Source: a bacterium (GTDB lineage Bacteria > Cyanobacteriota > Vampirovibrionia > Obscuribacterales > Obscuribacteraceae). From it: 64,000 nt of DNA. How positions within the stretch are numbered: position 1 is the stretch's first letter; each line of letters starts with the position of its first letter. Below the pieces are notes generated by a model. It had not been told where the DNA came from. It did not search any database and worked only from the letters and a program-made list of their open reading frames with translations. This document shows positions 10,219 through 19,944 of this stretch, in pieces. Location: NCBI GenBank assembly GCA_018062085.1, contig JAGOSY010000016.1, positions 1 through 64,000 on the forward strand, in the 5' to 3' direction. A program made the position numbers and the translations under genes.

Positions 10219-12607
10219 TGATCAAAAAGATCAAGCCACAAAGAAGTCAGTCAAAGGTTTTCCATGGCTCTATTGTTCACTTCTGTACGGCCTAGCCTTA
10301 GCAGCAATATTTGCTGAAAAAATGTTGCATGGTTTTATTTTTGCGGCAGAAGATGGCCGGGTACAAAACTATCCAGCTTTCGCCGCACCTGGATTTTTAT
10401 GGACACCACTTTTACTCACTGGTTTTCCGGTACTAGCCGATCCACAAACCAGCCTGTTCTATCCTTTTTGTTTTATCTTTAAGCATTTGCTTCAAGGCAA
10501 TCAGGCCTATCAGGGCTGGAACTTATATGTACTAAGTGCCTATTTTCTTAGCGCCTTATTTGCTGCACTGTTTGCCTACCGTCTAACAAAATCAAGCTTA
10601 GCAGCCATGATTGCCGGGCTGGTCTACGGCTTTGGTGGCTATCAAATTTCTGAGCTGCGGCACATTCAGATAATTCAAACAGCAGTTTGGCTGCCACTTC
10701 TGCTCTACTTTGTCGAAGTTCTGCGGCTTAGAACTAAGTGGACAACGCTGCAAATAACTCTAATGGCTGGCACTAGTGCTCTGGCAATTCTTGCTGGCCA
10801 TCCCCAAACTGCCGCCTACATATTTGTCGCTACCTTGGCTTATGCTGCCTTTGGCAACATTTCTAAAAAAGCGGCCAGCAACAAAGAAAATATCAAACAA
10901 GCTTTGATTGTCACGGCCTTGAGCACCACTGCAATTTTATTCGGCGCCGCTATTGCAGCGGTTCAGCTTTTACCTTCGTATGAACTGTCACAGCAAAGTG
11001 TTAGAACCACCTTTGGCTACAAAGACTTCTTAGTGGGCGAACTGGAGCCCCTGCAGATTCTTGGTTTCATCATGCCTTATCTGCTTGGAGGCAAATTTGG
11101 AAGCCTTGAGGGGCTGCCATTTTCAGAGCAAGGTCCACCGCCTGGACTTCTATTTTTTGGCTTTGCCCCAATAGTACTTTCAATTTTTGCCATGGCACGC
11201 CTCAGAAGCCAAGCGGTGGTGCCTTATTTCATTGCCATCATAGTGCTGTCGTTTCTCTTCGCCTTAGGGGCTCACACTCCCCTGGCAAGACTCTTTCATG
11301 CCATTCCGATATTGGGCTCTTTTCGTGGACTCTATCGCGTACTACTACTACCAGCTTTTGCTATTAGTATTCTCAGCGCCCTAGCTATTGCCAAAATAGA
11401 AAGCCAAGAAACTTCTACTAACACATTAACACTCAAACAAGAGCTGTTGGCCAACTGGCAAAAGCTAGGCAAATGGAAACACCTAGCGCTCTGTTTATAT
11501 ACGCTAGTTGGCGCTCTAGTGCCGACGTTTCTTTTTGGCACCCTGCCATTGCTGCTATACAAATTGAGACCGCAGCAACTATGGCGAAAAGCCTTACTTT
11601 TAGCCAGTATATTCGCCGTGATTTTTTCGTATGCCGTCAACTCGCAGTGGTTCCAAAAGTCACCACCAATTGCTCAATTTAGCCCGCCCAGTGGTTGTGA
11701 ACAATTAAAAGCGAAACTACAAGAGAAGAACCAACGCATTTTTACTTTGCGCGGTTTAGCTGCCGACCCAGGCGAGTATCCTGCCAACTTGAGTCGCCTC
11801 TGGGGCGTGAGCAATGCCTCAGGCTACGAACCGCTGATGCCTAGGCGTTATATGAAGCTATTGGGCATTGCCGAAGGCGGTTTTTTACAACCACCGTGGC
11901 GCATTAAAGCCCAAGATCGCTCTTTTGATATTTGCGCAGTGCGCTATTTGCTAGCACCAGCTGATGCCTTTGGTGGCCGCGCTTTCGTCGATGAGGCCTG
12001 GAAATACTGGAAGCTAGTCAGTCAAGCTGATGGTGTACTTTGCTACGAAAATACTCGAGCACGACCACGATTTTATATTGTGCCAGAGCACAGAAAAGTG
12101 AGTGAACAAGAGGCTCTTATAGCAATCAAAACTAGTGCCTTATCAAATGGAGAAATATTCGATCCAGAAACAATGGTTCTGATCGAAAGCGAGCAGTCAC
12201 AAAATCAGTCACGAGAGAATGCTGCAACAACAACAACAACTAATTCAGCAGTCGGTGCCTCTATCAGTGCCATAGAGATAAGCAAACTCACCGATGAGCG
12301 CATTGAACTTTCAACTGAATCAGATTTTAGCGGCTATCTAGTGGTGGCAGATCAATACTACCCTGGCTGGAAAGCTTCGCTAGACAGTCAAGCCACGCCA
12401 ATTCTTAGAGCCAACTACGTACAGCGAGCACTCACTCTACCGGCAGGAAAACACAAAGTTGTTTTCACTTATGAACCAGAATCGTATCGCCTTGGTTTGC
12501 AAATTAGCTCAATAGCGCTAGGTCTATTGGTTCTAGTAGCCGTTGTCGGGACATTGCTAGGGCTATTGCTTGGCCAACCCTGGCCTATGCGAGCTAGAGA
12601 CAAATAA
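10178..12607 (+). CDS. YfhO-family polytopic membrane protein
   Basis: An 809-residue protein with about twelve transmembrane helices. It carries the family's first-loop pattern (AAEDGRVQNYP, then GFPVLADPQTSLFYPF) and ends with a soluble region leading to a last TM helix. That region, with YYPGWKASLD and LPAGKHKVVFTYEP, is typical of YfhO C-termini. YfhO proteins are GT-C-like and linked to glycosylation of cell-wall polymers in Firmicutes; here the substrate is unknown. The only start upstream of the first helix is TTG at 10178, inside the preceding gene, giving a low-complexity Asn/Ser N-terminus. A hairpin terminator follows. Confidence 0.8.
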   Translation: MNNSNNSSNSDNSSDQKDQATKKSVKGFPWLYCSLLYGLALAAIFAEKMLHGFIFAAEDGRVQNYPAFAAPGFLWTPLLLTGFPVLADPQTSLFYPFCFIFKHLLQGNQAYQGWNLYVLSAYFLSALFAALFAYRLTKSSLAAMIAGLVYGFGGYQISELRHIQIIQTAVWLPLLLYFVEVLRLRTKWTTLQITLMAGTSALAILAGHPQTAAYIFVATLAYAAFGNISKKAASNKENIKQALIVTALSTTAILFGAAIAAVQLLPSYELSQQSVRTTFGYKDFLVGELEPLQILGFIMPYLLGGKFGSLEGLPFSEQGPPPGLLFFGFAPIVLSIFAMARLRSQAVVPYFIAIIVLSFLFALGAHTPLARLFHAIPILGSFRGLYRVLLLPAFAISILSALAIAKIESQETSTNTLTLKQELLANWQKLGKWKHLALCLYTLVGALVPTFLFGTLPLLLYKLRPQQLWRKALLLASIFAVIFSYAVNSQWFQKSPPIAQFSPPSGCEQLKAKLQEKNQRIFTLRGLAADPGEYPANLSRLWGVSNASGYEPLMPRRYMKLLGIAEGGFLQPPWRIKAQDRSFDICAVRYLLAPADAFGGRAFVDEAWKYWKLVSQADGVLCYENTRARPRFYIVPEHRKVSEQEALIAIKTSALSNGEIFDPETMVLIESEQSQNQSRENAATTTTTNSAVGASISAIEISKLTDERIELSTESDFSGYLVVADQYYPGWKASLDSQATPILRANYVQRALTLPAGKHKVVFTYEPESYRLGLQISSIALGLLVLVAVVGTLLGLLLGQPWPMRARDK

Positions 12608-12645
12608 ACTAGCTACGAGCTGACAACGTTTTTGCTGTGTTTTCA

Positions 12646-12681
12646 AAACGGTCATATTTTCCTAAGAAAATATGACCGTTT
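12646..12681. terminator. Bidirectional hairpin terminator between convergent genes
   Basis: A perfect 16-bp stem (AAACGGTCATATTTTC against GAAAATATGACCGTTT) encloses loop CTAA. It lies between the 3' ends of the YfhO-like gene and the minus-strand FabV gene. A close relative of the same hairpin occurs at 24776-24813, also between convergent genes. Confidence 0.75.
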
Positions 12682-12714
12682 AAGAAATTGATTTCACACC
12701 AACGGCGATAAGTA

Positions 12715-13920
12715 CTAGCTCTGTCCCATCGCCGGATCAACAGCCACAGTGTAATCAACGCCGTCTAAGCCAAAACCAAAGAGCTTGAGAAACTCTGAGC
12801 CATAGCTTTCGTAGTCCGAAATCTCTTTGAGATTCTCGGTGGTCACTTGCGGCCAAAGTGCATCGACTTTTGCTTGCACATCAGAGTCCATCTCTTTATC
12901 GTCGATACGAATGCGACCGGCAGCGTCAAGATTTGGCTTAGCGCCATTGTAGAGATTGCTAGCAAAAAGACGATAGATTTGTTCGATACATCCTTCGTGG
13001 GTGTTCTTTTCTTTCATCACTTTGTAGAGCAGTGAAATATAGAGCGGCACCACTGGAATGGCTGAACTTGCTTGAGTAACCAAAGCTTTGTTGATTGACA
13101 CGTAGGCCTTGCCGCCAGTAGCTGCCAACTGTTCATTCAATTTTTTAGCGGTGGCCTCTACGTCGAGTTTGGCAACACCAATTGAACCGTCGCGGTAAAT
13201 AGGCCATGTTACTGCTGGTCCGATATAAGAGTAAGCAACAGTAATGGCGCCGTCTGCCAAAACTTTCGCTTGGCGCAAAGCGTCCATCCACATTTGCCAA
13301 TCTTCTCCACCCATCACTTGTTTGGTGTCGGCAATTTCTTGCTCGCTGGCTGGCTCGATTGTTACTTCTCTGACTAGATCTTTGTCAGTATTGAGTGTCT
13401 TAGCTGTAAAGGTATGACCAACAGGTTTAATAACCGATTTGAACAGAGTGCCTGACTTAGGATGCATACGCTGCGGTGAAGCCAAACTGTAAACAACCAT
13501 GTCGACTTGGCCAAGGTCCTTCTTGATTACTTCGATAGTTTTTTCTTTGATAGCATCAGAAAAAGCATCTCCGTTAATGCTATGGGTATAAAGACCAGCC
13601 GTTTTGGCTTTGCGGTCGAAAGCAAGGGTGTTGTACCAACCAGCAGTGGCTGTCTTGCCGTTCTCTGATGGCTTTTCATAGAAGACTCCTAAAGTAGCGG
13701 CCCCGCCGCCAAAAGCTGCGCTGATGCGCGACGCCAGGCCATAGCCAGTAGAAGCACCGATGACAAGTACTTTTTTTGGAGCAGCATTGATTGGCCCCTG
13801 CTTTTTCACATAGTCGATTTGCTCTTGCACATGAGCTTCGCAACCCACAGGGTGGGCTGAAATACAGATAAAGCCGCGAATGCGCGGTTCGATCACCACA
13901 AGATTCTCTGTAGATGTCAT
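12715..13920 (-). CDS. fabV: Trans-2-enoyl-ACP/CoA reductase FabV
   Basis: A 401-residue protein catalysing the last reduction of the fatty-acid elongation cycle with NAD(P)H. It shows the FabV N-terminus (PRIRGFICISAHPVGCE), the nucleotide-binding segment VIGASTGYGLASR (53-65) and the FabV active-site pattern Y-x8-K at Y242 and K251. The length is typical of FabV and much longer than FabI, and the Y-x8-K spacing excludes FabI (Y-x6-K). I chose the ATG at 13920, preceded by AAGGTG at good spacing; the open frame extends further upstream but would add a tail not seen in the family. It is divergent from cydA. Confidence 0.93.
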   Translation of the reverse strand: MTSTENLVVIEPRIRGFICISAHPVGCEAHVQEQIDYVKKQGPINAAPKKVLVIGASTGYGLASRISAAFGGGAATLGVFYEKPSENGKTATAGWYNTLAFDRKAKTAGLYTHSINGDAFSDAIKEKTIEVIKKDLGQVDMVVYSLASPQRMHPKSGTLFKSVIKPVGHTFTAKTLNTDKDLVREVTIEPASEQEIADTKQVMGGEDWQMWMDALRQAKVLADGAITVAYSYIGPAVTWPIYRDGSIGVAKLDVEATAKKLNEQLAATGGKAYVSINKALVTQASSAIPVVPLYISLLYKVMKEKNTHEGCIEQIYRLFASNLYNGAKPNLDAAGRIRIDDKEMDSDVQAKVDALWPQVTTENLKEISDYESYGSEFLKLFGFGLDGVDYTVAVDPAMGQS

Positions 13921-14105
13921 GCTCACCTTACTATTCTCCATACTGCAAGAACCAGATCTTCGCCTGTGGCCATGCTTGCTGTCAACTGTAACTAGCAGCA
14001 ACATTGAGAGAGCCGGAATGCTTAAAGTGCTAAAGTATTACCGTTAGACTAATATTGAACTACGAATACTGAAATAAGAACGTAGTTACCAGCGAGGTGC
14101 ACAAC

Positions 14106-15563
14106 ATGCATCTAGACGTGGTGCTTTTGTCGCGCCTACAATTTGCGCTGACTCTGATGTTCCACTACATCTTTCCACCTTTGACCATTGGTCTTGGTTT
14201 ATTGATGGTGATTATAGAATGGCTCTGGCTCAGAACTAAAGACCCATTCTATAAATCAATGGCGCTCTTTTGGACCAAACTGTTTGCCATTAATTTTGCC
14301 ATGGGTGTAGCCACTGGCCTAGTGATGGAATTTCAATTTGGTACCAACTGGGCAATTTATTCGCGCTTTGTTGGTGACATATTTGGCTCGGCCTTAGCGT
14401 CAGAAGCGATTTTCGCCTTCTTTCTTGAGTCAGGCTTCTTAGCCGTTTTAGTTTTCGGCTGGGATAAAGTCAGCCCCAAAATGCATTTCTTTTCCACCTG
14501 CATGGTGGCACTCGGCTCATTGTTCTCTTCAGTATGGATAACAATTGCCAATTCGTGGCAGCAAACCCCCGCCGGATATCACATAGTAAAATCGGCAAAT
14601 GGCTTCTGGAGAGCGGAAGTAACCGACTTCTGGGCCATGTGCTTTAACCCATCTATGGTGCACCGCATGCTGCACGTCTGGTTGGGTTGCTTTATTCTTG
14701 GTGCCTTCTTCGCTCTTAGCGTTGGCGCCTTTTACATACTGAAGAACCAGCACACAAAGTTCGCAAGAAAAACTATAGCAATATCGCTGGTTTACGCCGC
14801 CCTAAGCAGCCTAGCCATGCTTGGTTCGGGCCACTTTCAGGCTGATGCAGTGGCTGTCAACCAACCAGCCAAACTAGCCGCATTCGAAGGTCACTATGAA
14901 ACCGGTAGCAGTGGCACACCACTTTATGCTTTTGGTTGGCCCGATGAGCAAGAAAAGAAAGTCAAGTTCGGCTTAGCCATACCAGGCATGCTCAGTATGC
15001 TCGTGCACGGCAATTTCAATCAACCAGTCACTGGCCTTGACAAATTTCAAGAAGAAGACCGGCCGCCAGTTTTCATACCCTTTCAAACTTATCACTTGAT
15101 GATTGCTCTGGGTGTAGCCTTCATTGTTCTTTCACTGCTTGGCCTAGTCCTACTCAAGTACAACCTTCTGTATCAGCAAAGATGGCTGATGTGGCTCTAT
15201 GTCTTCGGCGTGCTCGGCGCCTACATGGCCAATGAAGCTGGCTGGATTGCTGCCGAAGTTGGGAGACAACCATGGGTCGTTTACGGCTTGCTGCGAACCA
15301 AAGACGGTGTATCGCACTCAGTTACAGCCGAGCAGGTGCTGGGCTCAATGATTATGTTTGGCATACTCTATAGTTTTCTCTTTGTTGTCTGGGTGATGGT
15401 GATGAACACCCGCATTCAAGCTGGGCCCCCAGTGGTAGCAGACATAGTTAAAGAAGACGAAAAACTTGCACCTGTTGCTAAAAAAGGCTTAGGTCAATTC
15501 ATGGCATTAGTAGGCAATCTTTTGCAACGAGGGCCAGAGCTTAAAGAAGAGGACGAACCATAA
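14106..15563 (+). CDS. cydA: Cytochrome bd ubiquinol oxidase subunit I
   Basis: Subunit I of the bd-type terminal oxidase, which oxidises quinol and reduces oxygen to water without proton pumping and with high oxygen affinity. The 485-residue protein has about nine helices. It keeps the haem-ligand region LTLMFHY (H20) and the GRQPW motif (386-390) of the quinol side. The loop between helices 6 and 7 is compact, suggesting a short Q-loop type. I chose ATG 14106 with GAGGTG seven bases ahead; a GTG lies three codons earlier. It overlaps cydB by one base (TAATG). Confidence 0.95.
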   Translation: MHLDVVLLSRLQFALTLMFHYIFPPLTIGLGLLMVIIEWLWLRTKDPFYKSMALFWTKLFAINFAMGVATGLVMEFQFGTNWAIYSRFVGDIFGSALASEAIFAFFLESGFLAVLVFGWDKVSPKMHFFSTCMVALGSLFSSVWITIANSWQQTPAGYHIVKSANGFWRAEVTDFWAMCFNPSMVHRMLHVWLGCFILGAFFALSVGAFYILKNQHTKFARKTIAISLVYAALSSLAMLGSGHFQADAVAVNQPAKLAAFEGHYETGSSGTPLYAFGWPDEQEKKVKFGLAIPGMLSMLVHGNFNQPVTGLDKFQEEDRPPVFIPFQTYHLMIALGVAFIVLSLLGLVLLKYNLLYQQRWLMWLYVFGVLGAYMANEAGWIAAEVGRQPWVVYGLLRTKDGVSHSVTAEQVLGSMIMFGILYSFLFVVWVMVMNTRIQAGPPVVADIVKEDEKLAPVAKKGLGQFMALVGNLLQRGPELKEEDEP

Positions 15564-16585
15564 TGGAGTACTCTTTAAATTTCATCTGGTTTATGTTGCT
15601 CGGCGTTTTACTAACTGGCTACGGCATTCTTGACGGCTTTGACCTTGGTGTCGGCATCTTGCACCCTATTGCCAAAACCGATGAAGAGCGCCGTTTAATT
15701 ATCAACTCTATAGGCCCACTCTGGGATGGTAACGAAGTCTGGCTGGTTACATTTGCTGGCGCACTCTTTGCCGCCTTCCCCGATGTATACGCTATGGCCT
15801 TCTCCAGCTTCTATACAAATCTGATGATCATTCTTTGTGCATTAATTTTCAGAGCGGTCTCTATTGAATTTCGCAGCAAGCATCCCGCCAAATTTTGGCG
15901 TCAATTCTGGGACGCCTGCTTCTTTCTCTCTAGCCTTAGCGCCTCGTTCTTATTTGGCTACATCGTCGGCCAGCTCTTCTTGGGCTTGCCCATCGACGGT
16001 CAACTAGAACTACACAAAGAAAGAATGTCAGTACTTGAGTTTTATCCTGTAATCACCGGCCTTCTGGCTGTTGCTACTTGCGCCATGCACGGTTCAATTT
16101 TTCTCTATCTTAAAACTGAGGGCGAACTACAAGAACGCATTCACAACTACATTTGGCATACCTACGGCATTTTTGTTATGGCCTATATGCTCACCACAAT
16201 TTTCACTCTAACTCAGATTCCTTCGGCGACCAGCAATCTCAAGCACTACCCTTGGCTCTGGTCTGTAGTCTTAATCAACATTTTGGCGATAGGTAACATT
16301 CCCCGCACTATCTTCCTCAAACAGCCTGGTTATGCTTTTCTCTCTTCTATTGCCACCATAGGCGCTCTCGCAGCACTCTTCGGCATAGCAATTTTCCCCA
16401 ACCTGATCGTCTCAAGCATCGACCCAAGCCTCAGCCTCAACATCTACAATTCAGCATCGTCACAAGGCACACTTAAAACCATGTTGTTCATTGCCGTGCT
16501 TGGCTTACCCTTCGTCTTGAGCTATACGGTGATTGTCTACTGGGTCTTTCACGGCAAAGTGGCCCTGGGTAAATTTAGTTATTAG
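15563..16585 (+). CDS. cydB: Cytochrome bd ubiquinol oxidase subunit II
   Basis: A 340-residue integral membrane protein with the CydB signatures GILDGFDLGVGIL near the N-terminus and GPLWDGNEVWLV just after. It forms the bd oxidase with CydA, whose stop codon overlaps this start as TAATG, so translation is coupled. No cydX-type small ORF or cydCD genes were seen next to it. The pair suggests microaerobic or facultative respiration. Confidence 0.95.
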   Translation: MEYSLNFIWFMLLGVLLTGYGILDGFDLGVGILHPIAKTDEERRLIINSIGPLWDGNEVWLVTFAGALFAAFPDVYAMAFSSFYTNLMIILCALIFRAVSIEFRSKHPAKFWRQFWDACFFLSSLSASFLFGYIVGQLFLGLPIDGQLELHKERMSVLEFYPVITGLLAVATCAMHGSIFLYLKTEGELQERIHNYIWHTYGIFVMAYMLTTIFTLTQIPSATSNLKHYPWLWSVVLINILAIGNIPRTIFLKQPGYAFLSSIATIGALAALFGIAIFPNLIVSSIDPSLSLNIYNSASSQGTLKTMLFIAVLGLPFVLSYTVIVYWVFHGKVALGKFSY

Positions 16586-16708
16586 GCTTTGTTAGGCTAG
16601 CAATTTTTCACGGCTTTTTCACAGGGGCTGCCTTATCTTCACTATAGACCTAACGGTCGGCTGGCGAAGCGATAGCGATGGCTTTAGAAAGGCAAAAGGT
16701 GATAAGCA

Positions 16709-16870
16709 ATGGAGCAAACACATTTAGTAGAAGACCTCGATCAAGCAATAGCTGAAGAACTCAAGCTCAGCTTCCAAAAATTGAGGCGAGCTGCATCATT
16801 CGACAAAGAGCTAAAGAAAACAATTGATACGACCTGGCAGAACTACCAGAAAACTGCACATAAGGCATAG
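16709..16870 (+). CDS. Small hypothetical protein (53 aa)
   Basis: A short open frame starting MEQTHLVEDLDQAIAEEL and ending AHKA. It is charged, predicted mostly helical and has no membrane segment. The ATG is preceded by AAAGGTGAT at reasonable spacing, and codon use resembles neighbours. It sits 124 bases after cydB and ends 28 bases before a convergent gene. No family is recognised. It could be a genuine small gene or chance. Confidence 0.5.
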   Translation: MEQTHLVEDLDQAIAEELKLSFQKLRRAASFDKELKKTIDTTWQNYQKTAHKA

Positions 16871-16898
16871 ATAAGAGCTTTTCATTAATACAGGCTGC

Positions 16899-18020
16899 TC
16901 ATTCCCACCAAAATTGCCAGAGGTCACAGCCACGAATCTCGTTGGCAAGACGACCAACCGACCCCAAAGTCTGCAGAACACTATCTGGGCAATAGCGAAA
17001 ATGTTCAATGGCCAACTTGCTGGCGATCTCAACGCTGCTAACTGGTTTAGCCACATAAACATAGAGTGAATCAGAGCCTAGACCCAATATTTTCGGTCTA
17101 AGACCATAGCTCTCTGACCAACGTCGCATTAGAGCTAAGTGCACATGAGCTGGAGGCATATCGTTAACACCACCCATGTGAAAGAAGGCTGGAGCGAGGT
17201 CAGTATCAACCACCGGCACAAGCAACAGATATTGCACACTATCAATTAGCTGCTGAGCCCGGGTTGCTGCAATTTGCTGTTTTTGTGAACTGCCGCTTTC
17301 TGGCTCAGCTTGCGATTCAAGTTCTATAGCCGCATCTTGACGGACATCTAACCAAGCTTCAAGGTCAATTTGATTGGCTGCGCCTTGATAGTCGCTGACC
17401 GTGGGCACTTTGTGAGCGGCACGCAAATTAGAAAGCAGGGGCACCAGCTCGATGCGCTCTAGCTCTTCTAACTTCAGTGCCGCTTCTTCAAAAGCATCAG
17501 GAGATAGAGCACAATCGCTGCCAGCCAAAAAGCGCATCACTGATGCATAACCTGGAGAGTTCGCCTGCTCAACGGCTATGCCAGTGCCAGCAGTGAGAGA
17601 ACTCGAACTAGCAATGTTCTCTAATGCCTGCCTCAGTTTATGGCGCAATAACTTTTCAGAGTCGACAGAGACGTCAACATGGCAATCTAAAAGTGGATTT
17701 TGCCAAAAATCTTGCGAATAATCCTGATAAAACTCCTGGGCTTGGTCTAGACCGTTGCTAAAAAACTGCAAGCGTTCTAGTTCAGCGACAAACACCGCCG
17801 AGTAACCTAAATTAGCCAGAAGCTGATTGAGCCTCAGCCACCCAGAAACTTTCATGTCCTTAAATTTGCGAAAGACAAAAAGGCCCTTAAAACTGCCTAT
17901 TGGCAGCGATCTAAGGTCATCGAAGCTAATTTGCGCTGCTCCAATGACTTGCTGCAATGTGCTCAGGTCTACCGCCGACTGCACCAAATTTAACTCACTT
18001 GATTTGACCAAATTCTCCAT
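16899..18020 (-). CDS. DUF4253-containing protein
   Basis: A 373-residue soluble protein. The last 100 residues match the DUF4253 pattern: FFHMGGVNDMPP, then LMRRWSESYGLRPKILGLGSDSLYVYV, HFRYCPDSV and a terminal WQFWWE. The N-terminal 260 residues are not recognised and have acidic, Gln-rich stretches. The family's function is unknown. The start ATG at 18020 is the first methionine and gives an unremarkable N-terminus. The neighbours do not point to a role. Confidence 0.75.
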   Translation of the reverse strand: MENLVKSSELNLVQSAVDLSTLQQVIGAAQISFDDLRSLPIGSFKGLFVFRKFKDMKVSGWLRLNQLLANLGYSAVFVAELERLQFFSNGLDQAQEFYQDYSQDFWQNPLLDCHVDVSVDSEKLLRHKLRQALENIASSSSLTAGTGIAVEQANSPGYASVMRFLAGSDCALSPDAFEEAALKLEELERIELVPLLSNLRAAHKVPTVSDYQGAANQIDLEAWLDVRQDAAIELESQAEPESGSSQKQQIAATRAQQLIDSVQYLLLVPVVDTDLAPAFFHMGGVNDMPPAHVHLALMRRWSESYGLRPKILGLGSDSLYVYVAKPVSSVEIASKLAIEHFRYCPDSVLQTLGSVGRLANEIRGCDLWQFWWE

Positions 18021-18209
18021 CTCATTCGATAAATAATCACACTACACAATCGTAGATATGCCGCACTGTAAGTTTCGAGTACCGCCAAAAACATTAGAAG
18101 CGCAAGAATAGAAGTTCTTTTTGGCAAATAGTTATAACTGATTAGCGCAGCTGTTAGATGGCACTGTGACCTACATCTAAAGTGTGGAACTAGATTTCAG
18201 AAACTAGAT

Positions 18210-19265
18210 TTAATAGCCCCAACGCATCAAACAAGCGCCAGCACTCAGTCCAGCTCCCATCGCTGCAAACAAAACCAAGTCGCCTTTCTTCAAGCGACCT
18301 TGATTCAAGGCTGTACCAATTGCTAAGGGCAAAGTACCAGCAGTGGTATTGCCGTACTCATCAATGTTTACTATGACTTTGTCCATTGACATACCAAGGC
18401 GATCAACTGCAGCTTTGATAATACGCAGATTTGCTTGGTGGGGAATGAAAAGATCAATGTCAGCACCGGTCAGACCATTGCGAGCAAGCAAACGAGCACA
18501 TAGCTCCGGCATGCGTTTTGAAGCGAACTTGAAGACCACCGGCCCGTCTTGTTTAACATAGTGCATTTTATCGGCAACCGTTTGTGCCGAAGCCGGAAAT
18601 TGGCTACCACCACCAGGCATACAAAGATAGTCGCCGCCAGAGCCATCAACTTCGTGCAAGAAGTCAATAAAATAACCTTCTTCTTTTGCCGGCGACGGCT
18701 GAATCAATGCAGCACCACCACCATCTCCAAAAATTATGCAAGTTTGACGATCACTATAGTCAATGATCGATGACATTACATCCATGCCGATGGCCAGAAC
18801 ATTTTTATGGGCACCGGTAGCAACGAACTGCACCCCCACTTGCATGGCATAGAGAAAGCCAGAACAAGCAATAGATAGATCAAAACCCCAGGCATTTTTA
18901 GCGCCGATCTTATTTTGCACCAAACAAGCTGTAGCTGGCAACATCATGTCAGGAGTGACAGTGCCGACAATAATCAAGTCAACTTCACTAGCATCGACAC
19001 CAGCAGTCGCGAGGGCCTTCTTGGCCGCCTCTGCAGCTAAGTCAGAACAAGTCACGCCCTTATCAACTATATGACGCTGCTTGATACCGGTGCGCTCGAC
19101 AATCCACTGATCGCTCGTATCTACCATCTTTTCTAGATCGGCATTTGTGAGCAGCTTAGTAGGAACTGCAGTTCCGACTGCGGCGATGCGGGCAAGATGT
19201 AGCTTGCCGCCTTCTTCAATGGCTGTTTTATTCAGGATTAACTCCAGATGTTGAGCATAAGTCAA
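18210..19265 (-). CDS. fabH: 3-oxoacyl-ACP synthase III (KAS III)
   Basis: It condenses acetyl-CoA (or another acyl-CoA) with malonyl-ACP to start fatty-acid synthesis. The catalytic triad is visible: Cys134 in SIACSGF, His276 in FIPHQANLRI and Asn306 in EYGNTTAG. The N-terminal substrate segment TSDQWIVERTGIKQRH is also typical. With the TTG start at 19265 the protein is 351 residues and has about 20 extra N-terminal residues compared with usual FabH. No internal start with a clear Shine-Dalgarno sequence is obvious, so the start is uncertain. No other fab genes are adjacent; FabV is 5 kb away. Confidence 0.93.
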   Translation of the reverse strand: MTYAQHLELILNKTAIEEGGKLHLARIAAVGTAVPTKLLTNADLEKMVDTSDQWIVERTGIKQRHIVDKGVTCSDLAAEAAKKALATAGVDASEVDLIIVGTVTPDMMLPATACLVQNKIGAKNAWGFDLSIACSGFLYAMQVGVQFVATGAHKNVLAIGMDVMSSIIDYSDRQTCIIFGDGGGAALIQPSPAKEEGYFIDFLHEVDGSGGDYLCMPGGGSQFPASAQTVADKMHYVKQDGPVVFKFASKRMPELCARLLARNGLTGADIDLFIPHQANLRIIKAAVDRLGMSMDKVIVNIDEYGNTTAGTLPLAIGTALNQGRLKKGDLVLFAAMGAGLSAGACLMRWGY

Positions 19266-19375
19266 ACGCAGTAACTATTCTAAAAGAATTTAGGGACGGA
19301 TAATCGCATTCTGGGTGAGATCACATTCACCTATTTGCAATGCCGCTCCAATGGCCTTCTTAACTTTAATAATTG

Positions 19376-19750
19376 CTAAGTGCTCTTGGTCAAAGTCAAA
19401 GCCATCATCTGTTGATATATCTTCGAGTCCATTATGGCCAAAAACTTACGGCCATCTTTGAGCTCGCACATAGCACAGACTTGTTTGCGATTACCGCCCA
19501 TGGCCAAACCAGCAATTAAGCCCAGTGGCCCAAACACTATATTGCCAACCACAGCCCAACCGAGAGTCTGAGCTAGATTCTTGGCAGATTCTTCAGTCTG
19601 TATCTGCATTGATTTCAAATCAGTGGCGAGGTTGACTTGATCAAAACCACCCCAAAGCACACCCATCTTGAATTCCCAGTCACCGGCAGTGAGATCTCCG
19701 GCCAGTATCTTCACCTTGTTGTTCTCAAACAATTTGGTAACTCTTTCCAT
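19376..19750 (-). CDS. Small protein with Gly-rich hydrophobic segment
   Basis: A 124-residue protein. Residues about 64-86 form a glycine-rich hydrophobic stretch (VVGNIVFGPLGLIAGLAMGG), either one TM helix or a tight hairpin. It is followed by CAMCELKDGRKFLAIMD, a small beta-rich end with a CxxC-like pair. The ATG has GAGG six to seven bases upstream. No named family is recognised. It could share a transcript with fabH, 110 bases downstream. Confidence 0.65.
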   Translation of the reverse strand: MERVTKLFENNKVKILAGDLTAGDWEFKMGVLWGGFDQVNLATDLKSMQIQTEESAKNLAQTLGWAVVGNIVFGPLGLIAGLAMGGNRKQVCAMCELKDGRKFLAIMDSKIYQQMMALTLTKST

Positions 19751-19944
19751 ACTCAGCCTCGAATCACTAATACTTAAGTCACTATACCCGAACTAGCAGG
19801 ACAGCGAAATTACTTAATGCTGCCTTGACCGTTCTTGACCTAGCAAGGCGAACTAGTTAGCATTGCCAAGTCTCAAATATATGTTGCAGTCTCAGCTATG
19901 GCCCCAGACCATACTTTCCCAGACTATACTTCCAAGGACTCAAA

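Noticed and set aside
12224..12241. CAA triplet run in the YfhO-like gene
   Set aside because: It encodes a short Thr tract in a loop; too short to call a repeat element.
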